Source: Sphingopyxis lindanitolerans
GTDB taxonomy: Bacteria; Pseudomonadota; Alphaproteobacteria; Sphingomonadales; Sphingomonadaceae
Assembly: GCF_002993885.1 (NCBI RefSeq)
Contig: NZ_PHFW01000004.1
Location: 62,001-126,000, forward strand
DNA: 64,000 nucleotides
Direction of reading: 5' to 3'
Part shown: positions 34,034-42,463 of the stretch, piece after piece
How the letters are laid out: each line of letters opens with the position of its first letter
How positions within the stretch are numbered: the stretch's first letter is position 1
Translations under genes and position numbers: made by a program
The notes under the pieces: model-generated
What the model was told of the DNA's origin: nothing
What the model saw: the letters and a program-made list of their open reading frames with translations, nothing else
Databases searched by the model: none

Positions 34034-36946
34034 TCACGCTGCAAGCCGTCCAAAATCAATCCGGTCGTTCAGGTCGAGGTCGAAGCGGCCATAAGGGTTC
34101 ACATGACTGTAGATCAACGGCGTGAGACCACGATAATCTTCCGGCGTCATCCGCCCCGCCCACTTCGGCTCAACCAGTACGGTCTGAAGCATGCGGGTGT
34201 TCACATACACCAGCGACGCTTGCAGGAGGTGTAGCGCCAGAACGGAGATTTCCTGCTCATGGATGCGGTTGGTGGCGATCTCGCCGCCCTTGCCGAAGAA
34301 CACGAAACCATTAGCGCCGTTCCAGTTCTCAACCACATTCAGCCCTTCGTGGATCTCGCGGCGGAATGCCTCCTGACGCAAATACCGGCATAGGAAGATT
34401 GTTTTGACCGCGCGGCCGAGTTCACTCAGCGCCTTGTAGGTCGGGTGCATCACTTCGGCTCTGGCAAACCGGAGCAGGATCGCTTCCGGATCGGCGGTGC
34501 GCGATTGCATGGCAGCGGCATATTTGACCATTTCGTCATATTGTTGCTCGATCTCGTCCCAGTCGATCGGGCTGGAGAGGATCGGCAGTAAATTGGAAAG
34601 CCGCGTGCGCATGCCGGCTTGGGGAAGGGCCAGTTTCTGGCGTGCCACTGCTTTCAGCCGCGGGGCAAGCTCAAATCCAAGGAGTCGGCAGAACGCAAAG
34701 CCGACTGCGCTCTGGCCGTGGCTATCGACGTACTGGCGCTGGATTTCCATGTCGGTGCAATGGCGTAGCACGCCTTCGATCATGGAGGCGACCTCCGAGG
34801 AAGAGCACCGCTTGAGCTGGGAATAAACGCAGGTCGCGCGCTTCTCCACATGCCAGTAGATCATGACGCCACGGCCGCCATAGCGGGCGTGCCATTCCGT
34901 CATCAGGTTGCGGTCCCACGCGCCGAACTTCGTTGAATCGGACGCGCATGCCGTGCCCGCATCTCCCCATACTGCGGCATTGCGGATTGCCAGTGTCGCG
35001 TTTGCTACCCGCGCGCACGCCTCCCTCAGCGCTGGCGCGTGGATGAAACGGCGATGGACATGCAGCAATTCCTCGTAACTGACATCGGGTGTTGCGCCAG
35101 CGACCCGCTTGAGCCCGGCGTTCGTGCCCAAGCCATAGAGACACAGCAAAAGACGCTGAGCCAAGGCTGCTTTCGACAGGGTAACCCGCGAGGCCGACGT
35201 TTCGAAAGCATCCATCAATCCCGTGTCCAGAGCAGCCTCTTTCAACACGTCCAGCAGTCCGGTCATCGGCCAGCGCTGACCGATCTCGCTTTTGATCGAA
35301 GCGAGACCCTTCGGTTCGGGCAAGGGCTTGAACGGTGTAATCGATATCCGGTTGTCGCCGCGCCACAGGAGCCGGACCTTGTCGTTTTGTGGAATATTGG
35401 CATTGAGGAGCAACAGTTCCCGTTCAAGCTCCTCCCGGATCGAGGCGCAAAACGCCTGCGCATCTGGCGTCAGGCTGAGGCCGGAATAGTACGCATCTCG
35501 CCTGATCTCGAAGTCCTTGGGAAGATCGTCATCGGGATTGCGATAGCGATCCGCCCCGACCACCCAGATTTCTTTGGAGCGGATGCGGTCGCGCAGTTGC
35601 GTCAGGACGCAAAGCTCATAGCTGATCCGGTTTACCCGCCCATCGTCATCAATGACGGAACTGCGCCATCGCGCTGGAATCACCTCATCGATCGGAACAT
35701 CCTGCAATGGCACGAAGCGGCATCCGCCATCCACCTTGCTCCTGATCCAGTCGAGGGCCGCCAGGACCGGCCGCCACACCGCGTTGTTCGACCGGAACTC
35801 AAGTACGGAAAGCAGGCTTGGCAGCATGCGCCGGTAATGATTGGCCCAGGAACCACGCATCACCTTGTAGATGCGCCGGTCCAGAGCGCCCTTCGCATGG
35901 CTCTCCTTGACGATCGCCGCCAGCTTGGCCTTACCGGCGATCGGGAAAATGACATCGCAGATGCGCCCCGATGGTTCATTGATCGAGGCGCTGGCGATCT
36001 CGACCAGCAGGCGCTCCTTTCCATAGACCCGCTCGATGTCTTTCGCGATATCGCCCACCACCTTGCGTTTCGAGCGCGTTCCGATCTTGTGAACGGTTTC
36101 GATCAGCAGGTCGATCATCGCGTCAGTGAGTTGCGCCTCCCGCGACATTAGATAAATCGCATAAAGGCCGAGCTGTCGCGCCGGCGCATGCCGGCGCATC
36201 TCCGAGGCCTTTTCACCGGCAACGCGGCGAACAATCTGATCGACCCATGGCTTGCCCGTAGCCGTCAGGAGATCATGGGGAAGATCAAGTCTCTGGATAA
36301 AGGCGAGTTTCTCGGTCACGTCGAGAATGTTGTCGAGCGTTGCCTGTCCGGCGTCACCCTTCATCCTGTTGAATCCGGTCGAGCTGTCCGGATCGGCAAG
36401 CGAGGCTTCCAATAACGCCACCGCATCTGACGAAAGCCGATCACTGGCTCCGATCAGCCAGGTGTCCAGATAATCTTGCCGTTGTGAGCGAACGACACGT
36501 TCAAGCTCCTTGCGCGACGGCCCATAAATACGCCGGTCCCGGCACCACAGGAAAACATGCTCAAGCATGGCATTGATCGACTGGCCGCCCGGGCACAGCT
36601 CGCCAGCAATCCATTCCGTCAATTGCGCGCGATCCACCCGCTTCATGCGGTGATATCCAAGATGGATCAGGATCTCCGCACAATGCCGTCGTGCTGTCCG
36701 ACTGGAAAAGTCATAACCGGCTATCTCGCCAGCCTCGACACCGAGTTGCTCGGCCAGATACGAGAGGCCATCGGTAGGGATTGAGCCGGGATCGATCGCG
36801 AAAAACCCCAGGGAAGCGAAGAATTTCAGCTGCGCGGCGAGGCCAAGGCGCGTCAGGGCCGGCTTCGAATTTACAAAATCAATATCGGCAAAGCTCAGGC
36901 TCCATCGTCCGATCAAATCCCCGCCCGGAATACTCCGATCCATCAA
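34034..36946 (-). CDS. tnpA: Tn3-family transposase
   Basis: Full-length (970 residues) Tn3-type DDE transposase. The N-terminal DNA-binding part is typical ([16 protein letters not shown], then [14 protein letters not shown]). Catalytic residues lie in [12 protein letters not shown] (first Asp, near 665), [17 protein letters not shown] (second Asp) and [18 protein letters not shown] (Glu). No frameshift is visible, so the element may be active. Confidence 0.95.
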   Translation of the reverse strand: MMDRSIPGGDLIGRWSLSFADIDFVNSKPALTRLGLAAQLKFFASLGFFAIDPGSIPTDGLSYLAEQLGVEAGEIAGYDFSSRTARRHCAEILIHLGYHRMKRVDRAQLTEWIAGELCPGGQSINAMLEHVFLWCRDRRIYGPSRKELERVVRSQRQDYLDTWLIGASDRLSSDAVALLEASLADPDSSTGFNRMKGDAGQATLDNILDVTEKLAFIQRLDLPHDLLTATGKPWVDQIVRRVAGEKASEMRRHAPARQLGLYAIYLMSREAQLTDAMIDLLIETVHKIGTRSKRKVVGDIAKDIERVYGKERLLVEIASASINEPSGRICDVIFPIAGKAKLAAIVKESHAKGALDRRIYKVMRGSWANHYRRMLPSLLSVLEFRSNNAVWRPVLAALDWIRSKVDGGCRFVPLQDVPIDEVIPARWRSSVIDDDGRVNRISYELCVLTQLRDRIRSKEIWVVGADRYRNPDDDLPKDFEIRRDAYYSGLSLTPDAQAFCASIREELERELLLLNANIPQNDKVRLLWRGDNRISITPFKPLPEPKGLASIKSEIGQRWPMTGLLDVLKEAALDTGLMDAFETSASRVTLSKAALAQRLLLCLYGLGTNAGLKRVAGATPDVSYEELLHVHRRFIHAPALREACARVANATLAIRNAAVWGDAGTACASDSTKFGAWDRNLMTEWHARYGGRGVMIYWHVEKRATCVYSQLKRCSSSEVASMIEGVLRHCTDMEIQRQYVDSHGQSAVGFAFCRLLGFELAPRLKAVARQKLALPQAGMRTRLSNLLPILSSPIDWDEIEQQYDEMVKYAAAMQSRTADPEAILLRFARAEVMHPTYKALSELGRAVKTIFLCRYLRQEAFRREIHEGLNVVENWNGANGFVFFGKGGEIATNRIHEQEISVLALHLLQASLVYVNTRMLQTVLVEPKWAGRMTPEDYRGLTPLIYSHVNPYGRFDLDLNDRIDFGRLAA

Positions 36947-37021
36947 CCCACTCCCTATGATGGAGCGAACTGTCCTCTTCTATGATTTCCATCGTCAATA
37001 CCGAATGCCACGTTCCCAAAA

Positions 37022-37066
37022 CGTTCTCCGACTTGGCCAAAATCGCAGCTTGGGGCCGACTGGGCC
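37022..37066 (-). repeat. right terminal inverted repeat of the Tn3-family transposon
   Basis: Inverted copy of the left end, 41 of 45 identical, followed directly by the TTGAA duplication and the displaced korB stop codon (TAG at 37075-37077). Confidence 0.95.
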
Positions 37067-37101
37067 TTGAAGGATAGTCCCCTCCCCTGCCCAGCCTTAC
37101 A

Positions 37102-37127
37102 GGCCCCGCTTGTGCGGGGCCTTTTTT
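37102..37127 (+). terminator. rho-independent terminator, originally after korB
   Basis: GGCCCCGC (37102-37109), 4-nt loop, GCGGGGCC (37114-37121) and TTTTTT. It lies 25 bp past the displaced native korB stop and is now cut off from korB by the transposon. Confidence 0.9.
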
Positions 37128-37172
37128 ATGGCGCGAGAGGTAAGAAAATCGGATATAGTGCAAGCTAGAAAT

Positions 37173-37185
37173 TTTAGCCGCTAAA
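37173..37185. promoter_or_regulatory. KorB operator upstream of the kfr-locus gene
   Basis: TTTAGCCGCTAAA, exact KorB operator, ending nine bases before the ATG at 37195 and overlapping the leader. Confidence 0.88.
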
Positions 37186-37194
37186 GGAACGGCC

Positions 37195-37827
37195 ATGCAG
37201 GACACGCCGATTGCAGACCCGGACAAGTTTTCACTGGACGAGGGAACGGGCGACCCACAGGCCGACGCCGACCGGCTGTTAGACGAGGCGCGCACGCTGG
37301 ATAGTCAGGAAACGGCAGCTATCGCCACCGCGCCAACCGAGGAAACCTATAACGCCCAGCTACAGACGGTCATTGAGGAGAAGGTTGAACAGGCGAACCA
37401 GATCGAGGACCGCCTAGAAAGCATGATGGAGCAGCAAACCGCCCGTTTGCAGCAAATCCAGCAGCAGCCCCCCGGCTTCCTGTCCCTGCCCGGCAAGCGC
37501 CAAGCATGGCAGGCCCGGATTGCCAACGCGCAAGCGGCCGTGCAGCGGATCGCGGTAAGGCTGGAAGCCGTGCGCGAAATCCGCGACGGCATGGCCGTTC
37601 ACGGCCCGCGCGTGGAGACGATCGCAGCGGCCAAGCTCGAATATCGAGAGCCGAAACTTGTCGATGATTTCGAGGAGCTGATGCAGGCACGTCGGTTGCA
37701 TGAGCTGCACATGCGCGCGGAGCGGGAGAAAGAACAGATCAGGGAAAAGACGATCGAGCGCGGCGCGGACGATCGGAAACCGGCAGGCCGCACGCTCGCG
37801 CGCGGATTGGCGAGAGATGGGGGATAG
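37195..37827 (+). CDS. coiled-coil protein in the kfr locus
   Basis: A 210-residue, Gln- and Glu-rich, mostly helical protein. Long coiled-coil stretches (about 45-90 and 150-190) flank a small conserved-looking patch LSLPGKRQAWQARIANAQAA. It follows korB and precedes traM, the place of the kfrA-kfrB-kfrC genes in IncP plasmids, and has a KorB operator at its start as the kfr operon does. I cannot say which Kfr protein it matches; a structural role in partition is plausible. Confidence 0.65.
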   Translation: MQDTPIADPDKFSLDEGTGDPQADADRLLDEARTLDSQETAAIATAPTEETYNAQLQTVIEEKVEQANQIEDRLESMMEQQTARLQQIQQQPPGFLSLPGKRQAWQARIANAQAAVQRIAVRLEAVREIRDGMAVHGPRVETIAAAKLEYREPKLVDDFEELMQARRLHELHMRAEREKEQIREKTIERGADDRKPAGRTLARGLARDGG

Positions 37828-37857
37828 TGCGACATGGGGGAGGGGCCTTCGCTGGCG

Positions 37858-38298
37858 TCAATGATGGAACAGGGCGGCGGCCAACACTACCAGCGCCGCG
37901 ATCAGCGTCAGGCCCGACGCTAGGAGATTGCGGTTAGCGACGGCCCGGCCATCGTTTAGGGGCTTTTGCAGCCCCGTCCCGATATGCTCCCCCACTTCCT
38001 TGATGATCGCCTTCGCTGCGGCCCCCATACGCTCGTTCATGGCGGCTTCCGAGGCGTCCAGCGCCGCGTTCAGCACCGATTCCGCCTTGTCGGTGATAGC
38101 AATCGACCAACGATTGCTCATGTCTTCCAGCTCGCTTTTGAACGCCTTTAGTTGCTCCTCCTGCGCATCGGCGCTTTCGCCCAGCAACATCGCGTTGATG
38201 GTTTGCAGGATCATCAAGGGATCATCGGCGGACAGCGTGACCCCGTGCTGGCGCGAGATTTCCGCGATCAGCGCCGCGATTTTTTCGTGATCGGCCAT
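37858..38298 (-). CDS. traM: TraM-like transfer protein
   Basis: A 146-residue protein (RP4 TraM is 145) with a charged helical body and a single C-terminal membrane anchor (LLASGLTLIAALVVLAAALF). It follows traK and traL in the leading-region operon as in RP4. Its stop-start overlap with traL indicates coupled translation. Function: accessory to DNA transfer, not defined in detail. Confidence 0.82.
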   Translation of the reverse strand: MADHEKIAALIAEISRQHGVTLSADDPLMILQTINAMLLGESADAQEEQLKAFKSELEDMSNRWSIAITDKAESVLNAALDASEAAMNERMGAAAKAIIKEVGEHIGTGLQKPLNDGRAVANRNLLASGLTLIAALVVLAAALFHH

Positions 38299-39023
38299 TA
38301 CACGACCTTAGCCTTGTCGAGTTCAGCAAAGACCGCATCACGAACGCGGCCGAGGCGGTGACGCTGCATCAGGGCTATGTCGCCATCGGCAAGCGTTTCC
38401 TCAAAAGTCTTGCGTGCGGCCAGCATGTCCCGAACGTCCGCCCCGAAGGTTTCCTTTCTCAGATCGGGGAGGGTGACGATCGCGGCGACCCGATCCTTTA
38501 GCTCCCGGTAGGCTTTGAGCTGTTCAAAACTCTTACCCTCTGCCTCGACAGGCCCATGATAGGGGTTGAGCCACACGACGATTGCAGCCGGATCGGGGAA
38601 GGCTTCGGCTACCGAGGCGAAGCCTTGAAGCGTGTCGATCAGCGATTGCCCGCCTACGATAATGGTATGCAGGACGAGCTTATGGCCCAGATCGGCAATC
38701 ACGTCAGGCGCACCGTTGTCGAACATATAGGAGGATAGGGCGCTGTAGCTGCTCGCGCCGCTGTCAATGACCACCGATTCCTTGGAACCGGCGATCATTT
38801 CCATCATGGCGTCGAATTTGCGCGGGTTTATGTCGCCGTTTTCCAGCAGCTCGACCTTGGACACGTTGAGGGACTGAAACCCGGCAAGGGTGGCGTTGAT
38901 CGGATCGGTATCAATGCAGAGCGGGCTTTCGCCTCGCTTGGTCAGATATTGGGCCAGCATCGAGGCGGCGAGCGACTTGCCCACACCTCCCTTGCCCTGC
39001 AAAACTATGTGGACGTTGCTCAT
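38298..39023 (-). CDS. traL: TraL-like ParA-family ATPase
   Basis: A 241-residue ATPase, the same length as RP4 TraL. Deviant Walker A VLQGKGGVGKSLAAS is at 7-21; CIDTDPINATL and VVIDSGASSYSAL follow. It is not the partition ATPase (incC is separate); it is a transfer-associated member of the family. It overlaps traK and traM by a few bases. Confidence 0.88.
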   Translation of the reverse strand: MSNVHIVLQGKGGVGKSLAASMLAQYLTKRGESPLCIDTDPINATLAGFQSLNVSKVELLENGDINPRKFDAMMEMIAGSKESVVIDSGASSYSALSSYMFDNGAPDVIADLGHKLVLHTIIVGGQSLIDTLQGFASVAEAFPDPAAIVVWLNPYHGPVEAEGKSFEQLKAYRELKDRVAAIVTLPDLRKETFGADVRDMLAARKTFEETLADGDIALMQRHRLGRVRDAVFAELDKAKVV

Positions 39024-39400
39024 ACCAAATCCTCTTTGTTCGGAGTGGCCGGGTGATTGAAGCGCGCCGGTTTGGGCCGGGGCGGCGGATCAGCTTCGGC
39101 CGAGGCCGTTGCTGATCGGGAAGGGGAGGGGGGCGCTGGAGGTGCCTTGGGCGGTTCCCCGGTAGCTGGCGCGCGATACCGGCGAACGTATTTGGCGAAC
39201 CACGCATAGCCGAAGCTAATGCGGCCTTCCTCCGTCAGCAGCTCCCATATGCCGCGCACCGGCCATCCTTCCGCAAGGGCTGCATCTATGTCCGATCGAG
39301 CGGCGAGGAATTGCGCGAGGTTCCGGTTTTTGCCCCCCGGCTCCCGTGAGGCCGCCCGTTCGCGCAATCGCTCCGTGAAGGATTTCCCGCTGTCTGTCAT
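39020..39400 (-). CDS. traK: TraK-like oriT-binding protein
   Basis: Probable relaxosome accessory protein that wraps oriT. It is about 126 residues. The N-terminal domain (FTERLRERAASREP, LAQFLAARSDIDAALAEGWP, VRGIWELLTEEGRISFGYAW F) follows the RP4 TraK pattern, and a Pro-rich tail completes it. It is divergent from traJ across oriT, exactly as in RP4. I chose ATG 39400; a GTG two codons upstream is possible. Confidence 0.85.
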   Translation of the reverse strand: MTDSGKSFTERLRERAASREPGGKNRNLAQFLAARSDIDAALAEGWPVRGIWELLTEEGRISFGYAWFAKYVRRYRAPATGEPPKAPPAPPSPSRSATASAEADPPPRPKPARFNHPATPNKEDLV

Positions 39401-39532
39401 TTCCACCTACGATATTTTTCGGCGCATAATCGGCTATAAAGCGTTCATAAACCGGCCACGAACCGATGAACTCCCGCTATATCGTATTTTTCTGCCAGAT
39501 TAGGCCGTGTGGCGCTAGATATTTTCGGGGGT

Positions 39533-39551
39533 GAACGATATATGATCGTTC
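39533..39551. repeat. dyad in the traK-oriT interval
   Basis: GAACGAT (39533-39539) and ATCGTTC (39545-39551) separated by five bases, in an AT-rich stretch upstream of traK. It may be a TraK-binding or promoter-control site. Confidence 0.5.
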
Positions 39552-39589
39552 CAGCAACAGTTTCTATTTGGCGTCTAAACGTCGAAGAC

Positions 39590-39690
39590 GGGGCAGGATA
39601 GGTAATGGAGGCATCCACGCAAGCGCGGACACCCCCATTACTCCCCTTATTCGCACCGGGGGCGCTCAACGGGAATCCTGCTCTGCGAGG
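39590..39690 (-). other. oriT: origin of transfer (oriT), RP4-like
   Basis: The plus strand reads GGGGCAGGATAGGT at 39590-39603, so the minus strand carries CCTATCCTG|CCCC. This is the RP4 nic sequence, with the cut between 39594 and 39593. Next come outer arms GTAATGG (39602-39608) and CCATTAC (39635-39641) around an inner hairpin (TCCACGC/GCGCGGA, about 39614-39629). Then come TTATTCGCACC (39648-39658) and CTCAACGGGAATCCTGCTCT (39665-39684), blocks I recall as identical in RP4 oriT. It lies between traK and traJ. Confidence 0.92.
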
Positions 39691-39720
39691 CCCGCCGCTA
39701 CCGCGTCGAAAGGGAGAGAG

Positions 39721-40107
39721 TTGAACGACAAGCCCAAGGCCAAACGCGAGCGGCACCACGTCAAGATATGGTGCAGCGCGGAGGAGAAAGCGGAGATCGA
39801 AGCCGCCGCGCAGGCAACCGGCTTGAGCGCATCCACCTATCTCCGCGTCCTTGGATTAGGGCATGAGCCGCGCCCTCTGATCGACATAGAACAGGGGCGC
39901 GAGTTGGTGCGCGTGAATGGCGACCTTGGCCGCCTTGGCGGCCTGTTGAAGCTATGGCTTACCGACGACGCCAAGTTGGAGGAGATGGCCCCGGAGCGGA
40001 TGCCGGTTATCATCCGGGGCGTGCTGGCCAAAATCGAGGCCAATCAGGAGGAGTTATCCGGCATCATTCGGAAGGTCTTGCGCTCCCGGCAAGATTTTAG
40101 CGGCTAA
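39721..40107 (+). CDS. traJ: TraJ, oriT-recognition relaxosome protein
   Basis: A 128-residue ribbon-helix-helix protein that binds beside nic and loads TraI. HHVKIWCSAEEKAEIEAAAQ, then ATGLSASTYLRVLGLG, form the DNA-binding part. LVRVNGDLGRLGGLLKLWLTDD is almost identical to RP4 TraJ as I recall it. I chose TTG 39721, directly behind AGGGAGAGAG; no ATG fits the family length, and the longer frame runs back through oriT. The C-terminal Asp-Phe-Ser-Gly-stop is encoded by a KorB operator. Confidence 0.92.
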   Translation: MNDKPKAKRERHHVKIWCSAEEKAEIEAAAQATGLSASTYLRVLGLGHEPRPLIDIEQGRELVRVNGDLGRLGGLLKLWLTDDAKLEEMAPERMPVIIRGVLAKIEANQEELSGIIRKVLRSRQDFSG

Positions 40108-40108
40108 A
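40096..40108. promoter_or_regulatory. KorB operator at the traJ-traI junction
   Basis: TTTAGCGGCTAAA, exact KorB operator spanning the traJ stop codon, 15 bp before the traI start. Confidence 0.86.
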
Positions 40109-40123
40109 AAAGGGGCCGCGCCG

Positions 40124-42442
40124 ATGATCGCAAAACACGTCCCCATGAAGGCGACTTCCAAGAGCGATTTTGGCGGGTTGGTGCGATACATCACCAGCGC
40201 GCAGGGACGTGACGAGCGCGTGGGTCTGGTGACTGTCACCAACTGCAACGGCCATACGCCAGAAGATGCTGCGCAGGACGTTATGCTTGTCCAATCCGCC
40301 AACCAGCGGGCGGCGTCGGATAAGACCTACCACTTGATTATTTCCTTCCGGCCCGGCGAGAATCCCAGCGCCGAGGTTATGCGTGACATAGAGGAGGCGG
40401 TATGCGCCGCGTTGGGCTTTGCCGAGCATCAACGGGTTAGCGCCGTCCACCACGACACCGACAACACGCATATTCATCTAGCGATCAACAAGATTCACCC
40501 TGTCCGGCACACGATCCACGCGCCGTTGCGGGATTATCAAACCCTTGCCGCTGTTTGTGAGCGGCTAGAGGTCAAGCACGGGTTAGAGCCGGATAATCAT
40601 GCGGCCCGGCAGCGCGCGGGAGAAGCACGCGCGCGCGACATGGAGCAGATCGCGGGCACGGAAAGCCTGATAGGTTGGGCGCAGCGGAATTGCGCCGAGC
40701 CATTGAAGGCCGCCGCGAGTTGGGCCGAGTTGCACCAGATCGCGGCCAATTTCGGCTTGTCGGTGCAGGCGCGCGGCAACGGCCTGATATTTGCGGCGAT
40801 GGACGGAACGACCGTAAAGGCCAGCTCCATCGCGCGCGAACTGTCAAAAGGGGCGCTAGAGAAACGCTTGGGAGCCTTCCAGAGCGCACAGGGAGGGGAG
40901 GGGGCACCGAAGGCCCGTCAGACCTATGAAAAGCGCCCCGTGCCCTCCCGTATCGACACCAGCGCCCTATTCTCCGCCTACCGCGAGCAGCAGGGCACAC
41001 GCGCCACGCGCCGAAAGGTCGAGCTGGCCGAGGCCGCAGCCAAGCGCCGCGCGGCCATTGAACAGGTGAAGCGCATCGGGAGGACGAAGCGGGCGGCGAT
41101 AAAGCTGCTAGGTGGCGGCCCGGTTGTTAAGCGCCTCAATTACGCATTGGCGGCCCGCTCCACCAAGGCCGCCATTGCCAAGATTGTCGCCGCCCACGGG
41201 CGGGAACGGGAGCGCATTGCGTCGCGCAATTCCCGGCGCGGGTGGAATGACTGGCTACAGGAGCAGGCCAAGGCAGGCGACCAGACCGCCCTTGAGGCCC
41301 TGCGCGCGCGGGAGGGGCGGCGCACAGCCCCCAATGACGCGCTGCATATAGCCGCCATGCCGACCGCAGCGCATCCCGCAGCGATCAGGCAAGACCACAT
41401 CACTAAGCGCGGGACGATCATCTACCGCACCGCCAATGCAGCGGTGCGCGATGATGGCCAGCGCCTGCATGTATCGCGCGGGGCGCAGATCGAGGGCGTT
41501 GTTGCCGCCTTGCGGCTTGCGCACGAACGCTATGGCGACAGGCTGGCGATCAGCGGCAGCGATCAATTCAAGGCCCTTGTGGTGGAAGCCGCCGCCCGTT
41601 CGGCCATGCCCATCACTTTCGCGGACCCCGATCTAGAGGCCCGCCGTCAAAATATCAGGCAAGAGGAGCGTGCGCGTGACAGACAAATCATTGGACGAGG
41701 AGATAGAGGCGGCGCTGGCGTTGTTGGGCGAAACGCCGTCAATGGCGCTGGACGAGACGCCAGCGCCACAGCACCAGGTCGAAACGGGACATTCCGACCC
41801 GGAGCCGTCAGCGCCGGAGGAACCAACGCCGGAACCGGCCTTGCAGCCGGAGGAGCCAGCATCGCCGCCGTTGGAATTGGTCACGCACAGCCCGCCAGAA
41901 ATGGACATTCTAGCGCCGGAGGAGCCGAGGCCCCCAGCGAGCGCGCCGTTAAGCCCAACATTGGCCGCGTTGGACGAGAGCCGCCGCCCGAAAGCCGAGG
42001 TAGTTTGCGCGACCTGTCCAAACTCGGTCTGGTTCAGCACGCCGAGCGAGGTAGCTTGCTATTGCCGCGTCATGTTCATTCAGACGTGGACGACCAAAAA
42101 GCCCGGCCAGATCGTCTTGTGCGACGGGACGACGATCGGCCGCGAATGAGCGACGATCAGGCCAGAGCAGCGGATAAATACATTGCGGAACGTAATGCGA
42201 AGCGTCACATTGGAATGGATATACCGGCGCATCGGCTGTTCACTGGCGATCATGGGCCGCTGATTTACGCCGGGACGCGACAAATCGAAGGGCAGAAATT
42301 GATACTCCTAAGAGATGGCGCTGACATGCTTGTGCTGCCCGTGGACGCGCGCAGCGCCGCCCGCGCGGGCAAGCTGGCGATTGGCGAGCCGATCGAGATT
42401 GCCAGCAACGGCACCGTCAAAAGCAAGGGGCGCAGCCGGTAA
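40124..42442 (+). CDS. traI: TraI, MOBP relaxase (RP4 type)
   Basis: DNA relaxase of 772 residues that nicks oriT and stays bound to the 5' end. The catalytic residues fall at the same numbers as in RP4 TraI: Tyr22 (GGLVRYITSAQ), Ser74 (HLIISFRPGE) and His116 in HHDTDNTHIHLAIN. The middle region is basic and helical. Around 500-680 the protein is low in complexity, which coincides with an overlapping gene (traH) in another frame. The C-terminus (from about 690) has RLFTGDHGPLIYAG and LVLPVDARSAARA. Confidence 0.95.
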   Translation: MIAKHVPMKATSKSDFGGLVRYITSAQGRDERVGLVTVTNCNGHTPEDAAQDVMLVQSANQRAASDKTYHLIISFRPGENPSAEVMRDIEEAVCAALGFAEHQRVSAVHHDTDNTHIHLAINKIHPVRHTIHAPLRDYQTLAAVCERLEVKHGLEPDNHAARQRAGEARARDMEQIAGTESLIGWAQRNCAEPLKAAASWAELHQIAANFGLSVQARGNGLIFAAMDGTTVKASSIARELSKGALEKRLGAFQSAQGGEGAPKARQTYEKRPVPSRIDTSALFSAYREQQGTRATRRKVELAEAAAKRRAAIEQVKRIGRTKRAAIKLLGGGPVVKRLNYALAARSTKAAIAKIVAAHGRERERIASRNSRRGWNDWLQEQAKAGDQTALEALRAREGRRTAPNDALHIAAMPTAAHPAAIRQDHITKRGTIIYRTANAAVRDDGQRLHVSRGAQIEGVVAALRLAHERYGDRLAISGSDQFKALVVEAAARSAMPITFADPDLEARRQNIRQEERARDRQIIGRGDRGGAGVVGRNAVNGAGRDASATAPGRNGTFRPGAVSAGGTNAGTGLAAGGASIAAVGIGHAQPARNGHSSAGGAEAPSERAVKPNIGRVGREPPPESRGSLRDLSKLGLVQHAERGSLLLPRHVHSDVDDQKARPDRLVRRDDDRPRMSDDQARAADKYIAERNAKRHIGMDIPAHRLFTGDHGPLIYAGTRQIEGQKLILLRDGADMLVLPVDARSAARAGKLAIGEPIEIASNGTVKSKGRSR
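41676..42149 (+). CDS. traH: TraH-like protein encoded inside traI in another frame
   Basis: A 157-residue protein from GTG 41676 behind AAGAGGAG. The first 110 residues are acidic and Pro-rich (pI clearly low, many PEEP-like words). The last 45 form a compact Cys/Trp-containing segment (VVCATCPNSVWFSTPSEVAC then YCRVMFIQTWTTKKPGQIVL CDG) that looks like a folded zinc-ribbon-like domain rather than shadow coding. RP4 traH also lies wholly within traI in a different frame and encodes an acidic protein that stabilises the relaxosome. Confidence 0.72.
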   Translation: MTDKSLDEEIEAALALLGETPSMALDETPAPQHQVETGHSDPEPSAPEEPTPEPALQPEEPASPPLELVTHSPPEMDILAPEEPRPPASAPLSPTLAALDESRRPKAEVVCATCPNSVWFSTPSEVACYCRVMFIQTWTTKKPGQIVLCDGTTIGRE

Positions 42443-42463
42443 CGGCCGCGAGAAGGGCAAAGC

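Larger units (their letters stand above)
32958..37066 (-). mobile_element. Tn3-family transposon inserted in korB
   Basis: A 4109-bp unit with 45-bp terminal inverted repeats (41 of 45 matching) and a 5-bp target duplication TTGAA on both sides (32953-32957 and 37067-37071). It carries tnpA, a res-like region and tnpR, all on the minus strand, and no passenger gene. Removing it with one TTGAA restores CTT GAA GGA TAG, the natural korB end. Confidence 0.94.

Noticed and set aside
39674..39681. AATCCTG|C on the plus strand as the nic site
   Set aside because: It fits the short consensus, but this word also occurs in RP4 oriT away from nic. The minus-strand CCTATCCTG|CCC at 39602-39590 matches the RP4 nic itself and adjoins the inverted repeat.
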